From Alphaproteobacteria bacterium (lineage in GTDB: Bacteria > Pseudomonadota > Alphaproteobacteria > SMXP01), in the NCBI GenBank assembly GCA_028280675.1, contig JANQLI010000051.1, positions 1 through 10,606 on the forward strand: DNA of 10,606 nt, written 5' to 3'. The translations under genes were made by a program, and so were the position numbers. Of the stretch, positions 1-6,330 are shown piece after piece. The notes under the pieces were generated by a model that was not told the origin of the DNA, did no database searches, and saw nothing but the letters and a program-made list of their open reading frames with translations. The number at the start of each line of letters is the position of its first letter. Position 1 is the first letter of the stretch.

Positions 1-105
1 CTCGATGATGTGGCTTATGTGCGTTACGCTTCAGTCTATAAGAATTTCCGAGAGGCGCGTGATTTTGAGCAATTCCTCGGCAATCTTGGCGAAGGCGAGG
101 AATAG
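1..105 (+). CDS. nrdR: Transcriptional repressor NrdR, C-terminal end (partial)
   Basis: The frame is open from the first base and ends at TAG 103-105, giving 34 residues. It contains YVRYASVYKNFREARDFEQF, which matches the end of the NrdR ATP-cone domain (usual form VAYVRFASVYRxFxxxxDF). NrdR is a zinc-ribbon and ATP-cone regulator that represses ribonucleotide reductase genes by binding NrdR boxes when the cone is loaded with adenine nucleotides. The zinc ribbon and most of the cone lie upstream of the window. Its position directly ahead of ribD agrees with the alphaproteobacterial order glyA–nrdR–ribD. Identification rests on this short but characteristic tail and on the context. Confidence 0.9.
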   Translation, partial: LDDVAYVRYASVYKNFREARDFEQFLGNLGEGEE

Positions 106-142
106 CAGCTTTTGGCAGGACATCGCGCCAGAGCGAGGAATT

Positions 143-155
143 GTGTTATAAACAC
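143..155 (+). promoter_or_regulatory. Palindrome with extended -10 element just before ribD
   Basis: GTGTTATAAACAC is a perfect inverted repeat (GTGTT / AACAC around ATA). Within it, TGTTATAAA (144-152) fits an extended -10 promoter (TGn-TATAAT form). No convincing -35 hexamer lies about 17 bases upstream. Transcription from this -10 would begin at about 158-160, that is at the ribD ATG. Whether it is a promoter, an operator or both is inference. The 52-base gap between nrdR and ribD is too short for an FMN riboswitch. Confidence 0.4.
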
Positions 156-157
156 TT

Positions 158-832
158 ATGCCGCGATCCCGACTGACCATAACTTTAAAACTTGCGACCA
201 GTGCGGATGGGAAAATGACCACGCCATCCGGGGAAAGCCCCTGGATTACGGGCCCGGAAGCACGTGACTATGTGCATGAAATGCGTGCCGCGCATGATGC
301 CATTATGGTCGGTAGTGGAACCGCACTTGCTGATGACCCTTTACTGACGTGCCGCATACCGGGCCTCGAAAAGCAGTCGCCGATACGCATCATTTTGGAT
401 GGTCGTCTCAGGTTAATGCCTACGCTGCAATTAGTCACGACCGCGCGCGACGTGCCAACGTGGGTGATCACGAAGTCAGATTCGGACAATGTAAAACGTG
501 CACATTTAGAGCGTGAAGGTGTTCTGATCTATGATGCTCCCGCTCACGTAAAAGGAGAATTGGCTTTAAAAGATGTTTTTCACTTCCTCGCGACACAAGG
601 CATTACAACTGTTATGATAGAGGGCGGTGAACGGCTTGCCGCTTCGGTGTTGCGGGCGCATTTCGCAGACCGCATTGTCTGGTTGGAGGGGCCGCGTCAT
701 GTTGGTGGCGATGCCGTGAATATAGTAGAAACATTAGGTCTTGAAGAATTAGCAAAAGGCCCGTTGTTTCATTTAACGGAAACCAGATCTTTAGGTCCTG
801 ATGAGTTAAAAATATTTAAGAAGACGCATTAA
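158..832 (+). CDS. ribD: Riboflavin biosynthesis reductase, stand-alone RibD C-terminal domain
   Basis: Predicted 5-amino-6-(5-phosphoribosylamino)uracil reductase (NADPH), a cytoplasmic riboflavin-pathway enzyme of dihydrofolate-reductase-like fold. At 224 residues it corresponds only to the reductase half of normal RibD (about 360-370 residues). Visible family motifs are TLKLATSADGKM (9-20), SPWITGPEAR (27-36), HDAIMVGSGTALADDPLL (46-63), RIILDGRLRL (77-86) and MIEGGERLAASVL (153-165), then HVGGDA (181-186). The N-terminal zinc deaminase domain (HAE and PCxxxGRTPPC motifs) is absent. An in-frame TAA at 149-151 and the nrdR stop at 105 leave no room for it. ATG 158 is the first in-frame start after that stop and begins just where the inter-domain linker would end. 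It lacks a well-placed Shine-Dalgarno: the nearest GAGG is 19 bases upstream. The stop overlaps the ribE start (TAATG). Confidence 0.93.
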   Translation: MPRSRLTITLKLATSADGKMTTPSGESPWITGPEARDYVHEMRAAHDAIMVGSGTALADDPLLTCRIPGLEKQSPIRIILDGRLRLMPTLQLVTTARDVPTWVITKSDSDNVKRAHLEREGVLIYDAPAHVKGELALKDVFHFLATQGITTVMIEGGERLAASVLRAHFADRIVWLEGPRHVGGDAVNIVETLGLEELAKGPLFHLTETRSLGPDELKIFKKTH

Positions 833-1431
833 TGTTTACCGGTATTGTCACGGATATAGGAAGAGTACGGAGTATTGACCGTAATGGCGATACACGTGTG
901 TGTATTGAAACGTCTTATGATGTTTCATCGATTGAGATGGGCGCGTCTATTGCGCATTCAGGCGTGTGCCTTACGGTTGTCGATAAAGGGAATGATGGGG
1001 CGCAGAATTGGTTCGCGGTCGATGTGTCGGAGGAAACATTATCTTGCACAACGCTTGGGCAGTGGCAAGAAGGCACACATATAAATCTTGAGCGTCCTAT
1101 GCGGGCGGATGGAGAGTTCGGCGGTCATATTGTCAGCGGGCATGTGGATGGTGTAGCGACGATCCTCTCTATCGATGAGATTGCGGACTCGAAAACATAC
1201 AGCTTCCGTGTACCGGATGAACTGAAGCGGTATATCGCTCCCAAAGGGTCAATCACAGTTGACGGCGTATCTTTAACGGTCAATAAGGTGGATGACCAAG
1301 TTTTCACGGTAAACGTGATACCGCATACCCAAGAGGTGACGACTTTAGGTCAGCGGCAGGTGGCCGACCAGGTGAATATAGAAATAGATATGCTCGCACG
1401 TTATGTCGCGCGGCTTCAGGAAGTGGGATGA
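832..1431 (+). CDS. ribE: Riboflavin synthase alpha chain
   Basis: Riboflavin synthase dismutates two 6,7-dimethyl-8-ribityllumazine molecules into riboflavin and the pyrimidinedione, the last step of the pathway, as a cytoplasmic trimer. The 199 residues are the usual length and show two lumazine-binding barrels. The first starts MFTGIV (1-6) and contains SIAHSGVCLTV (39-49). The second contains GGHIVSGHVDG (97-107), KGSITVDGVSLTVN (138-151) and NVIPHT (161-166). The final helix (DMLARYVARL) is the trimerisation segment. The ATG overlaps the ribD stop by one base and the stop overlaps the next ATG, which implies translational coupling. The gene is also named ribC in some annotations. Confidence 0.97.
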   Translation: MFTGIVTDIGRVRSIDRNGDTRVCIETSYDVSSIEMGASIAHSGVCLTVVDKGNDGAQNWFAVDVSEETLSCTTLGQWQEGTHINLERPMRADGEFGGHIVSGHVDGVATILSIDEIADSKTYSFRVPDELKRYIAPKGSITVDGVSLTVNKVDDQVFTVNVIPHTQEVTTLGQRQVADQVNIEIDMLARYVARLQEVG

Positions 1432-2597
1432 TGGCCAAGACAGCTAATCAGTCAGATAGCCCAGAGAAATCGGAGTTTAGTGAATTTATATCTCCGATTG
1501 AGGATGTCATTGAGGATGCGCGCAATGGCCGGATGTATATTTTAGTTGATGCCGAGGATCGTGAAAACGAAGGCGATCTCATTATACCGTCACAAATGGC
1601 GACCCCTGAAGCCATCAATTTCATGGCGAAATATGGCCGCGGCTTGATTTGCCTGTCGCTTGATCGGTCACGGGCCGAGCAACTAAACCTTGAAATGATG
1701 GCATCGGGCGATAACAGTTCACGCCATCAAACGGCTTTCACAGTGTCCATTGAAGCCCGTGAAGGTGTGTCTACGGGAATCTCAGCTCATGACAGGGCGC
1801 ATACTGTTGCTGTCGCGATTGACCCAACCAAAGGCCGTCCAGACATCGTAACCCCTGGACACGTTTTCCCCCTCGTGGCGCGGGACGGTGGTGTTTTGGT
1901 CCGGGCTGGGCATACGGAAGCCGCCGTCGATATTTCACGTTTGGCGGGACTTTATCCCTCGGGCGTGATTTGTGAGATTATGAATGACGATGGCACCATG
2001 GCGCGTATGCCGGATTTGGTGAAATTCGCGCAATTACATGATCTCAAAGTTGGCACCATTGCCGATCTTATTGCGTATCGCATGCGCCATGATCATTTGA
2101 TTAAGCGTGTGGCTGAAGGCGACTTTCCGAACACCCATGGCACGGGTTTTAAGATGATTGTCTATGCCAACATTGCGGACTATGCAGAGCATATTGTTCT
2201 CGTGAAGGGGGATATTACGCCAGACGAGCCCGTTCTGGTCCGTATGCATGCGATTAATATCATGGAAGACATCCTTGGGTTTAAGGGCAAACCGACGGAT
2301 CAGATCACGGAATCCATCAAAACCATTGACCGTGCAGGACGCGGTGTCGTGGTGATCATTCGCGACACCAAACCGACCGCGGTGTCTGAACGCATCAAAG
2401 CCGCTCAAAGCACAGAGCCGACCAAAAAGCCACCTCTTCGGGAGTACGGTGTTGGTGCGCAGATTTTGCTTGATCTTGGTGTTCGCGATATGATTTTGCT
2501 GTCGAATACGCCGAAACGTGCAATTGTCGGTATCGAAGGTTATGGATTGCGTGTTCTTGGCCAGCAGCCTATAGGTGAGTCATCCACACCCGACTGA
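1428..2597 (+). CDS. ribBA: DHBP synthase with degenerate GTP cyclohydrolase II domain (RibBA/RibBX type)
   Basis: The N-terminal half (about 21-219) is 3,4-dihydroxy-2-butanone-4-phosphate synthase, which makes the four-carbon unit from ribulose 5-phosphate. It has the metal and substrate loop DRENEGD (44-50), the region RHQTAFTVSIEAREGVSTGI (99-118), TPGHVFPLVARDGGVLVRAG (142-161), HTEAAVD (162-168) and GVICEI (179-184), all apparently intact. The C-terminal half (about 230-385) aligns with GTP cyclohydrolase II but lacks its active site. The family HSECLTGDVFGSLRCDCG reads HAINIMEDILGF (274-285) with no cysteine. RGHEGRGIGL reads RDTKPTAVSERI (312-323). Non-catalytic shell motifs REYGVGAQIL (338-347) and GIEGYGLRV (368-376) remain. 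This is the form called RibBX in alphaproteobacteria, so GTP cyclohydrolase activity is not expected. Two tandem ATGs (1428, 1431) follow AGGAAG at 1418-1423; the second has the better spacing. Confidence 0.93.
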   Translation: MMAKTANQSDSPEKSEFSEFISPIEDVIEDARNGRMYILVDAEDRENEGDLIIPSQMATPEAINFMAKYGRGLICLSLDRSRAEQLNLEMMASGDNSSRHQTAFTVSIEAREGVSTGISAHDRAHTVAVAIDPTKGRPDIVTPGHVFPLVARDGGVLVRAGHTEAAVDISRLAGLYPSGVICEIMNDDGTMARMPDLVKFAQLHDLKVGTIADLIAYRMRHDHLIKRVAEGDFPNTHGTGFKMIVYANIADYAEHIVLVKGDITPDEPVLVRMHAINIMEDILGFKGKPTDQITESIKTIDRAGRGVVVIIRDTKPTAVSERIKAAQSTEPTKKPPLREYGVGAQILLDLGVRDMILLSNTPKRAIVGIEGYGLRVLGQQPIGESSTPD

Positions 2598-2622
2598 GGA
2601 TGCAGAAAAGGCCCCAATACGT

Positions 2623-3090
2623 ATGAGTGAACTTCAACCTCCACATATTATGATTATTGAAGCGCAGTTCTATCAAGATCTGGCGGATGAAATGGCGCAA
2701 GGGGCGATTGCCGTTTTGGAGGCCGCTGGCGCGACGTATGAGCGCCACAGTGTTCCTGGGGCTCCTGAAATTCCTGGCTCGATTGCGTGTGCGGTTAAGG
2801 CGATGGAGGATGTGCGGGCCGCCACCCGTTTTGATGGGTTTGTTGCTCTTGGCTGTGTCATCCGGGGTGAAACAACCCATTATGATTATGTGTGTGGTGA
2901 ATCGGCGCGCGGTCTGATGGACCTTACCTTGCAAGGATTAGCGATTGGTAATGGCGTCCTGACCGTTGAGAATAAGGATCAAGCGTGGGCGCGTGCCCGT
3001 CAATCGGAAAAGAATAAAGGTGGGACGGCGGCGGAGGCCTGTTTGGCGATGATTGGCATCAAGACCCAATTAGGCTTGTTGCCGAGGTAA
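2623..3090 (+). CDS. ribH: 6,7-dimethyl-8-ribityllumazine synthase
   Basis: Lumazine synthase condenses 5-amino-6-ribitylaminouracil with DHBP to form the riboflavin synthase substrate, usually in a pentameric or icosahedral assembly. From ATG 2623 the protein is 155 residues, the normal size. Motifs are VPGAPEIP (44-51), VIRGETTHYDYV (79-90) with His86 in the place of the catalytic histidine, GVLTVEN (111-117) and NKGGTAAEAC (131-140). The frame is open to a GTG at 2575, which would add 16 residues and overlap ribBA. I prefer ATG 2623 because AAGG (2608-2611) precedes it and the extra residues (SHPHPTEDAEKAPIR) do not resemble the family. The gap to the ribBA stop is 25 bases. Confidence 0.95.
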   Translation: MSELQPPHIMIIEAQFYQDLADEMAQGAIAVLEAAGATYERHSVPGAPEIPGSIACAVKAMEDVRAATRFDGFVALGCVIRGETTHYDYVCGESARGLMDLTLQGLAIGNGVLTVENKDQAWARARQSEKNKGGTAAEACLAMIGIKTQLGLLPR

Positions 3091-3095
3091 AACCT

Positions 3096-3584
3096 ATGGC
3101 GTCATTGTCAGAAATACGTGGTGCTGCAAGACTCGCTGTCGTTCAGGCGCTCTATCAAATGGAGCTTAGCGAACAGGATGCCAATGATGTCATTGAGCAA
3201 TTTGTGACACATCGATTGACAAAAGAGTCTGATTTTCTTCCGCATCAAGATACGGATGTTGATCATTTTCAGGCCATTGCACGTGGCGTTGTCGGCCATC
3301 AACGCGATATAGATCGCACAATCAAAGAGGCATTGAGTGAGACGTGGAAACTCAGCCGCCTTGATAGCACTGTGCGCGCTTTATTACGCTCAGCGACATA
3401 TGAGCTTCTCTTTGTTAATGACGTCCCCGCGCGTGTTGTGATCAACGAATATATCGATGTTGCTCACGCCTTTTTCGACGAAGACGAACCGGCTTTTGTC
3501 AATGGTGTCTTAGATCGTATCGCCCGTACAAAGCGCGCTTCTGAATTTATTGTATCAGGGGAGGGTGATGACATCCCGGCCTAA
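3096..3584 (+). CDS. nusB: Transcription antitermination protein NusB
   Basis: NusB binds boxA RNA with NusE (ribosomal protein S10) and promotes antitermination in rRNA operons. The 162-residue all-helical protein begins RGAARLAVVQALYQMELS (8-25), the typical first helix. It ends with LDSTVRALLRSATYELLF (89-106), VPARVVINEYIDVAHAF (110-126) and PAFVNGVLDRIAR (132-144), the classic NusB signature. The start is 6 bases after the ribH stop, and GAGGT at 3084-3088 gives normal spacing. Pairing with ribH upstream and thiL downstream is the widespread proteobacterial order. The last 17 bases overlap thiL. Confidence 0.97.
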   Translation: MASLSEIRGAARLAVVQALYQMELSEQDANDVIEQFVTHRLTKESDFLPHQDTDVDHFQAIARGVVGHQRDIDRTIKEALSETWKLSRLDSTVRALLRSATYELLFVNDVPARVVINEYIDVAHAFFDEDEPAFVNGVLDRIARTKRASEFIVSGEGDDIPA

Positions 3585-4563
3585 GGATAACGATGTCACC
3601 CTGCGCGATGAATTTTCATTGATCGCTGATTTTTTTGCGCCCTTAACTGAGAATGCGCCTGGTGCTTTTCAGCTCCGTGATGATGCGGCGATCTTGACAC
3701 CGACGGATGGGTATAATCTCGTTATCACGAAAGATATGCTGGTGGCGGGTGTGCATTTCTTTGCAGACGATCCCGCTGATCTCATTGCGCAAAAGGCCTT
3801 GCGCGTAAATCTCTCAGATCTTGCCGCCAAAGGCGCGCGTCCCATTGCCTATAGCCTGGCATGTGCTTGGCCGGAAGAGACGATGGATGAGTGGATCAAA
3901 ACATTCGTCACAGGACTTGCCACAGATCAAAAGACATTCGATGTTGTGTTAATTGGCGGCGATACGGTGCGCACGCCGGGGCCTTTAACGATCTCAGTGA
4001 CCGCTTATGGTGAAGTGCCCTATGGCAAAATAATTACACGTGACGGCGCGCAGGTTGACGATCTTGTATGCGTTAGCGGCGCAATTGGTGATGCGGGTTT
4101 GGGGTTAAAAAGTCTCCAGGAAAAGCTAGCGGACATGTCCGATAAAGATGCCACGTATTTAAGACATCGTTATCACTGCCCAGAACCACGTCTTGCATTA
4201 GGGCAGGCGTTACAATCTGGTGCAACGGCGTGTCTTGATGTTTCGGATGGGCTTGTGGCCGATGCAGGACATCTTGCTGATGCGTCTGGCGTTGCGCTTG
4301 AGATTGAGCTCAGCCAAATACCGATCTCTGAGGCAGCGCAAAGAACTGAGTGTGATCCTGTCGATTTAATCACGTCAGGCGATGATTACGAGCTGCTTTT
4401 CACATGCGCATCGTCGAAACATGACGCTTTAAAAACATTAGCAAAGCAACTTCATTTGCCCCTCACCATCATCGGATGCGTTGTTGATGGCGCAGGCGTC
4501 AGCGTGATTGATGACAAGGGTGGTGTTGTAGACATTAAAAAGGGTGGTTACACCCATTCGTGA
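3568..4563 (+). CDS. thiL: Thiamine-monophosphate kinase
   Basis: ThiL phosphorylates thiamine monophosphate to the active cofactor thiamine diphosphate using ATP. It belongs to the PurM/AIR-synthase-like superfamily. From ATG 3568 it is 331 residues, the usual size. Motifs in order are LRDDAA (37-42), TKDMLVAGVHF (54-64), NLSDLAAKGARP (81-92), IGGDTVR (129-135), SGAIGDAGLGL (170-180), LDVSDGLVADAGHLA (223-237) and SGDDYELLFT (270-279), so the Mg-nucleotide and substrate aspartates look intact. The frame is open to TTG 3550, but ATG 3568 follows a strong GGGGAGGG at 3558-3565 and is preferred. It overlaps the nusB stop, consistent with translational coupling, and is the last gene of the operon. 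Confidence 0.96.
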   Translation: MTSRPKDNDVTLRDEFSLIADFFAPLTENAPGAFQLRDDAAILTPTDGYNLVITKDMLVAGVHFFADDPADLIAQKALRVNLSDLAAKGARPIAYSLACAWPEETMDEWIKTFVTGLATDQKTFDVVLIGGDTVRTPGPLTISVTAYGEVPYGKIITRDGAQVDDLVCVSGAIGDAGLGLKSLQEKLADMSDKDATYLRHRYHCPEPRLALGQALQSGATACLDVSDGLVADAGHLADASGVALEIELSQIPISEAAQRTECDPVDLITSGDDYELLFTCASSKHDALKTLAKQLHLPLTIIGCVVDGAGVSVIDDKGGVVDIKKGGYTHS

Positions 4564-4567
4564 GGCG

Positions 4568-5524
4568 TCACTTATATAAACCGACGAGTTGAAACGCTTT
4601 GCCCCCTAAACCTCGCTTGAACTTTGTCACGCCCTCAGCGCTATCTGGGTGAATGCCGCCAAGATCGAACCATGTGATGCCGCGTTCCTTGAGAGCCACT
4701 ATGACGTCCCACAGAAGCTTATGATGGGCGCTCACGTTGCGCCCTTGTTCATCACTCCATCCAACTTGATAAGTAGCGGCTTGGCCATGACAGAAAATAA
4801 GGATCGCGGCAATCATTTCACCCTTCTGCTCGGCGCGGAGCAGAAGAACATCATCCGACGCTGAAAATGATTGAAATAACGACTGCACCAATTTGGGGTC
4901 AGGTCCAGGATAATTCTTGGCGCGCTTGTCATCGCGGTAATGCATGAGTAGACGGCTGATATACTGATTGGGCCGATCCGATTTGATTGTCAGGTTACTT
5001 CTTTCTGCGACGTTCAGGCGATTACGCCATTTTTGCTTTAAATTTTTTCGTAAAGAATCGCTGTCGGGGGATAGCTCCACCCAGATCGATTGATACCCTG
5101 GATATTTCCGGCGGAATCCATTCTGCGTCATCCAGTCTTCCGCTTCTGGGGTGAAGGGGAGTTCTGGCATAAAGCGACGCATCCGCCCAAGCCGCTTGGG
5201 AAAAGTTGCAGCAAAGAGTTGGATAAACGCTTGCCAATCAAGTTCTGTACCGCGATCTTCCAGCCATAGTGGACCGCGATCTAGCGTAATCACATGGATC
5301 ACACCGAGAAGTTTAATTTCTTGTATCTGACAGAGGGCGACGCATTCGTTCCCCTCCCGCACTATACCGAAACGAGTCCCCATGTACTGCTGGCTGCGCA
5401 TGGTTTGGGCATAGGGCCAGGTTTGCAAAAGGTTCGACTGCGGAATGCGGGCGAGCAGACCTTGCCACTCATCGAGAGAGCAGGTGTTCCAGTCAAATGA
5501 AAGCGTGGGGAGAGCGTCAGTCAT
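4568..5524 (-). CDS. FemAB/GNAT-fold acyl- or aminoacyl-transferase-like protein
   Basis: A 318-residue protein resembling the FemAB-like branch of the GNAT superfamily (lipid II-glycine glycyltransferase-like and acetyltransferase-6 families). Features are an N-terminal region with QTWPYAQ (34-40) and RGPLWL (83-88), and a middle segment NLKQKWRNRLNVAERSNL (161-178), close to the family pattern L..k.R..irkA...g. The second GNAT lobe has LLLRAEQKGEMIAAILIF (227-244) and WFDLGGIHPDSAEGVTKFK (285-303), the recognisable FemAB signature WfDlGGi...gi..FK. No signal peptide or membrane span is seen, so it is probably cytoplasmic. Acceptor and donor cannot be read from the sequence: peptidoglycan precursors or another aminoacylation target are possible. 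ATG 5524 is chosen; a TTG at 5533 would add three residues. No convincing Shine-Dalgarno is visible. It ends 4 bases from the thiL stop, convergently. Confidence 0.8.
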   Translation of the reverse strand: MTDALPTLSFDWNTCSLDEWQGLLARIPQSNLLQTWPYAQTMRSQQYMGTRFGIVREGNECVALCQIQEIKLLGVIHVITLDRGPLWLEDRGTELDWQAFIQLFAATFPKRLGRMRRFMPELPFTPEAEDWMTQNGFRRKYPGYQSIWVELSPDSDSLRKNLKQKWRNRLNVAERSNLTIKSDRPNQYISRLLMHYRDDKRAKNYPGPDPKLVQSLFQSFSASDDVLLLRAEQKGEMIAAILIFCHGQAATYQVGWSDEQGRNVSAHHKLLWDVIVALKERGITWFDLGGIHPDSAEGVTKFKRGLGGKAFQLVGLYK

Positions 5525-5660
5525 GGGGCCCAAATCAACGAATCGCGGCGTGTCTGCCCCATAAGCTGCTGGGCGGCCGGTTATGGGTCAAGCCGTATCA
5601 GGAGTAACCAGGATTTAACTCTGGTCTGTCACACTGAACTTTCTGAGGTGAAAGGGCGAA

Positions 5661-6089
5661 ATGTTAAAAAAGAACATTATATTCAATGCTTTAGTTTCTA
5701 TTCTGCTTTGTGCGATGACAGCGGCGGGGATCGCAGCGGAAGGGCCTAATGATGAGGTGAAAACGGCCCCTGGTCCAACCGTGGTGCAAATTCCTGTCGT
5801 TCTGTTGCCAATCGCGGATCAAGATGGACGTTTGTTGCGCTACGCCTTTGTGACGGTCGAGCTTGAGATCCCTCGCGCCACAGATCGTTGGTCAGTGGAG
5901 GACATGCTTCCTGTCATCAAAGATGCTTTCGTAAGAGAGCTGCACAGCCGCCCAAATACTCTGCCTGATAACCCAGACCAACTTGATGTTGAGGGGATTC
6001 GCAGCCGCCTATTTGAACGCGTCAACACGATTATATCCGATGGGCGGGTGGGATCTGTTATTTTCCGCGGTTTAGCCACGCCTGAATAG
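5661..6089 (+). CDS. Small exported protein with FliL-like domain
   Basis: A 142-residue hypothetical protein. It opens with a signal peptide: lysines at 3-4, a hydrophobic stretch about 6-24, and a likely cleavage near AAGIAA/E (21-27). The mature part has two β-like segments, VVQIPVVLLPI (41-51) and RYAFVTVELEIP (60-71). A helical part follows, with MLPVIKDAFVRELH (82-95), VEGIRSRLFERVNTII (110-125) and the ending VGSVIFRGL (130-138). This pattern (a strand, an 'i.D.f...L' helix, then 'g...l...l...vN..i....v..v.f..l') resembles the periplasmic domain of the flagellar protein FliL. The resemblance is by eye and moderate. FliL proper has a retained N-terminal membrane anchor, and no flagellar genes are nearby. 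AAAGGG at 5651-5656 gives a good ribosome site. It lies upstream of hppA, separated by 241 bases. Confidence 0.75.
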   Translation: MLKKNIIFNALVSILLCAMTAAGIAAEGPNDEVKTAPGPTVVQIPVVLLPIADQDGRLLRYAFVTVELEIPRATDRWSVEDMLPVIKDAFVRELHSRPNTLPDNPDQLDVEGIRSRLFERVNTIISDGRVGSVIFRGLATPE

Positions 6090-6120
6090 GTTATTCGAAG
6101 CCTATAATCCTCATTAAAAC

Positions 6121-6137
6121 AATGGTTTAGCACCATT
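6121..6137 (+). terminator. Weak hairpin downstream of the FliL-like gene
   Basis: AATGGT and ACCATT form a perfect 6-bp stem around a 5-base loop, 31 bases after the stop of the exported-protein gene, followed by only TT then C. The stem is AT-rich and the U-run is short, so it may be a weak terminator or mere chance. Confidence 0.3.
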
Positions 6138-6231
6138 TTCGGCCTGCTGTGCTTTGGCGTATAACAGCCAGGTGTCATAATTATTACTGCACTGCATCAT
6201 GGGAGTTGCTTTCCGAGATGACTTTTGGCAT

Positions 6232-6285
6232 GTTCCGCCCACTTTAGTTAAGGGGTTTAGACGATTTCGGCCCGTTGGGCGGGAC
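6232..6285 (+). promoter_or_regulatory. Possible competing RNA hairpins in the hppA leader
   Basis: Bases 6232-6241 (GTTCCGCCCA) can pair with 6276-6285 (TGGGCGGGAC) as a 10-bp stem with one G-U pair and a 34-base loop. Within the same stretch GCCC 6270-6273 can instead pair with GGGC 6277-6280 around GTT. The two use the same GGGC bases and exclude each other. The structure ends 45 bases before the hppA ATG. The transcription start is unknown, so presence in the mRNA is inferred. The rest of the 6090-6330 gap shows no gene. Confidence 0.3.
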
Positions 6286-6330
6286 TGAGATCACCACAAT
6301 CTAATCAGAATCTCCCAAAAGGAAATAATT

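Noticed and set aside
106..157. FMN riboswitch or hidden deaminase fragment ahead of ribD
   Set aside because: Only 52 bases are available, with no RFN-element segments and no deaminase motifs in any frame. An in-frame stop lies at 149-151.
2034..2408. 124-codon minus-strand frame opposite ribBA
   Set aside because: It is antisense to well-conserved ribBA coding sequence, and its product resembles no family and lacks a convincing ribosome site.
2575..2622. Upstream GTG start giving ribH 16 extra residues
   Set aside because: No Shine-Dalgarno precedes it, the extension is unlike lumazine synthases, and ATG 2623 gives the normal 155 residues.
2569..2934. Minus-strand frame of 121 codons opposite ribH
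   Set aside because: It is a shadow of conserved lumazine synthase codons, with basic low-complexity composition and no recognisable domain.
5607..5625. Inverted repeat ACCAG/CTGGT between the divergent genes
   Set aside because: A 5-bp arm with a 9-base loop is too weak to call an operator without comparative support.
6069..6261. Three copies of GGTTTAG (near 6069, 6124 and 6254)
   Set aside because: Seven-base matches with irregular spacing, one inside a coding region; expected by chance.
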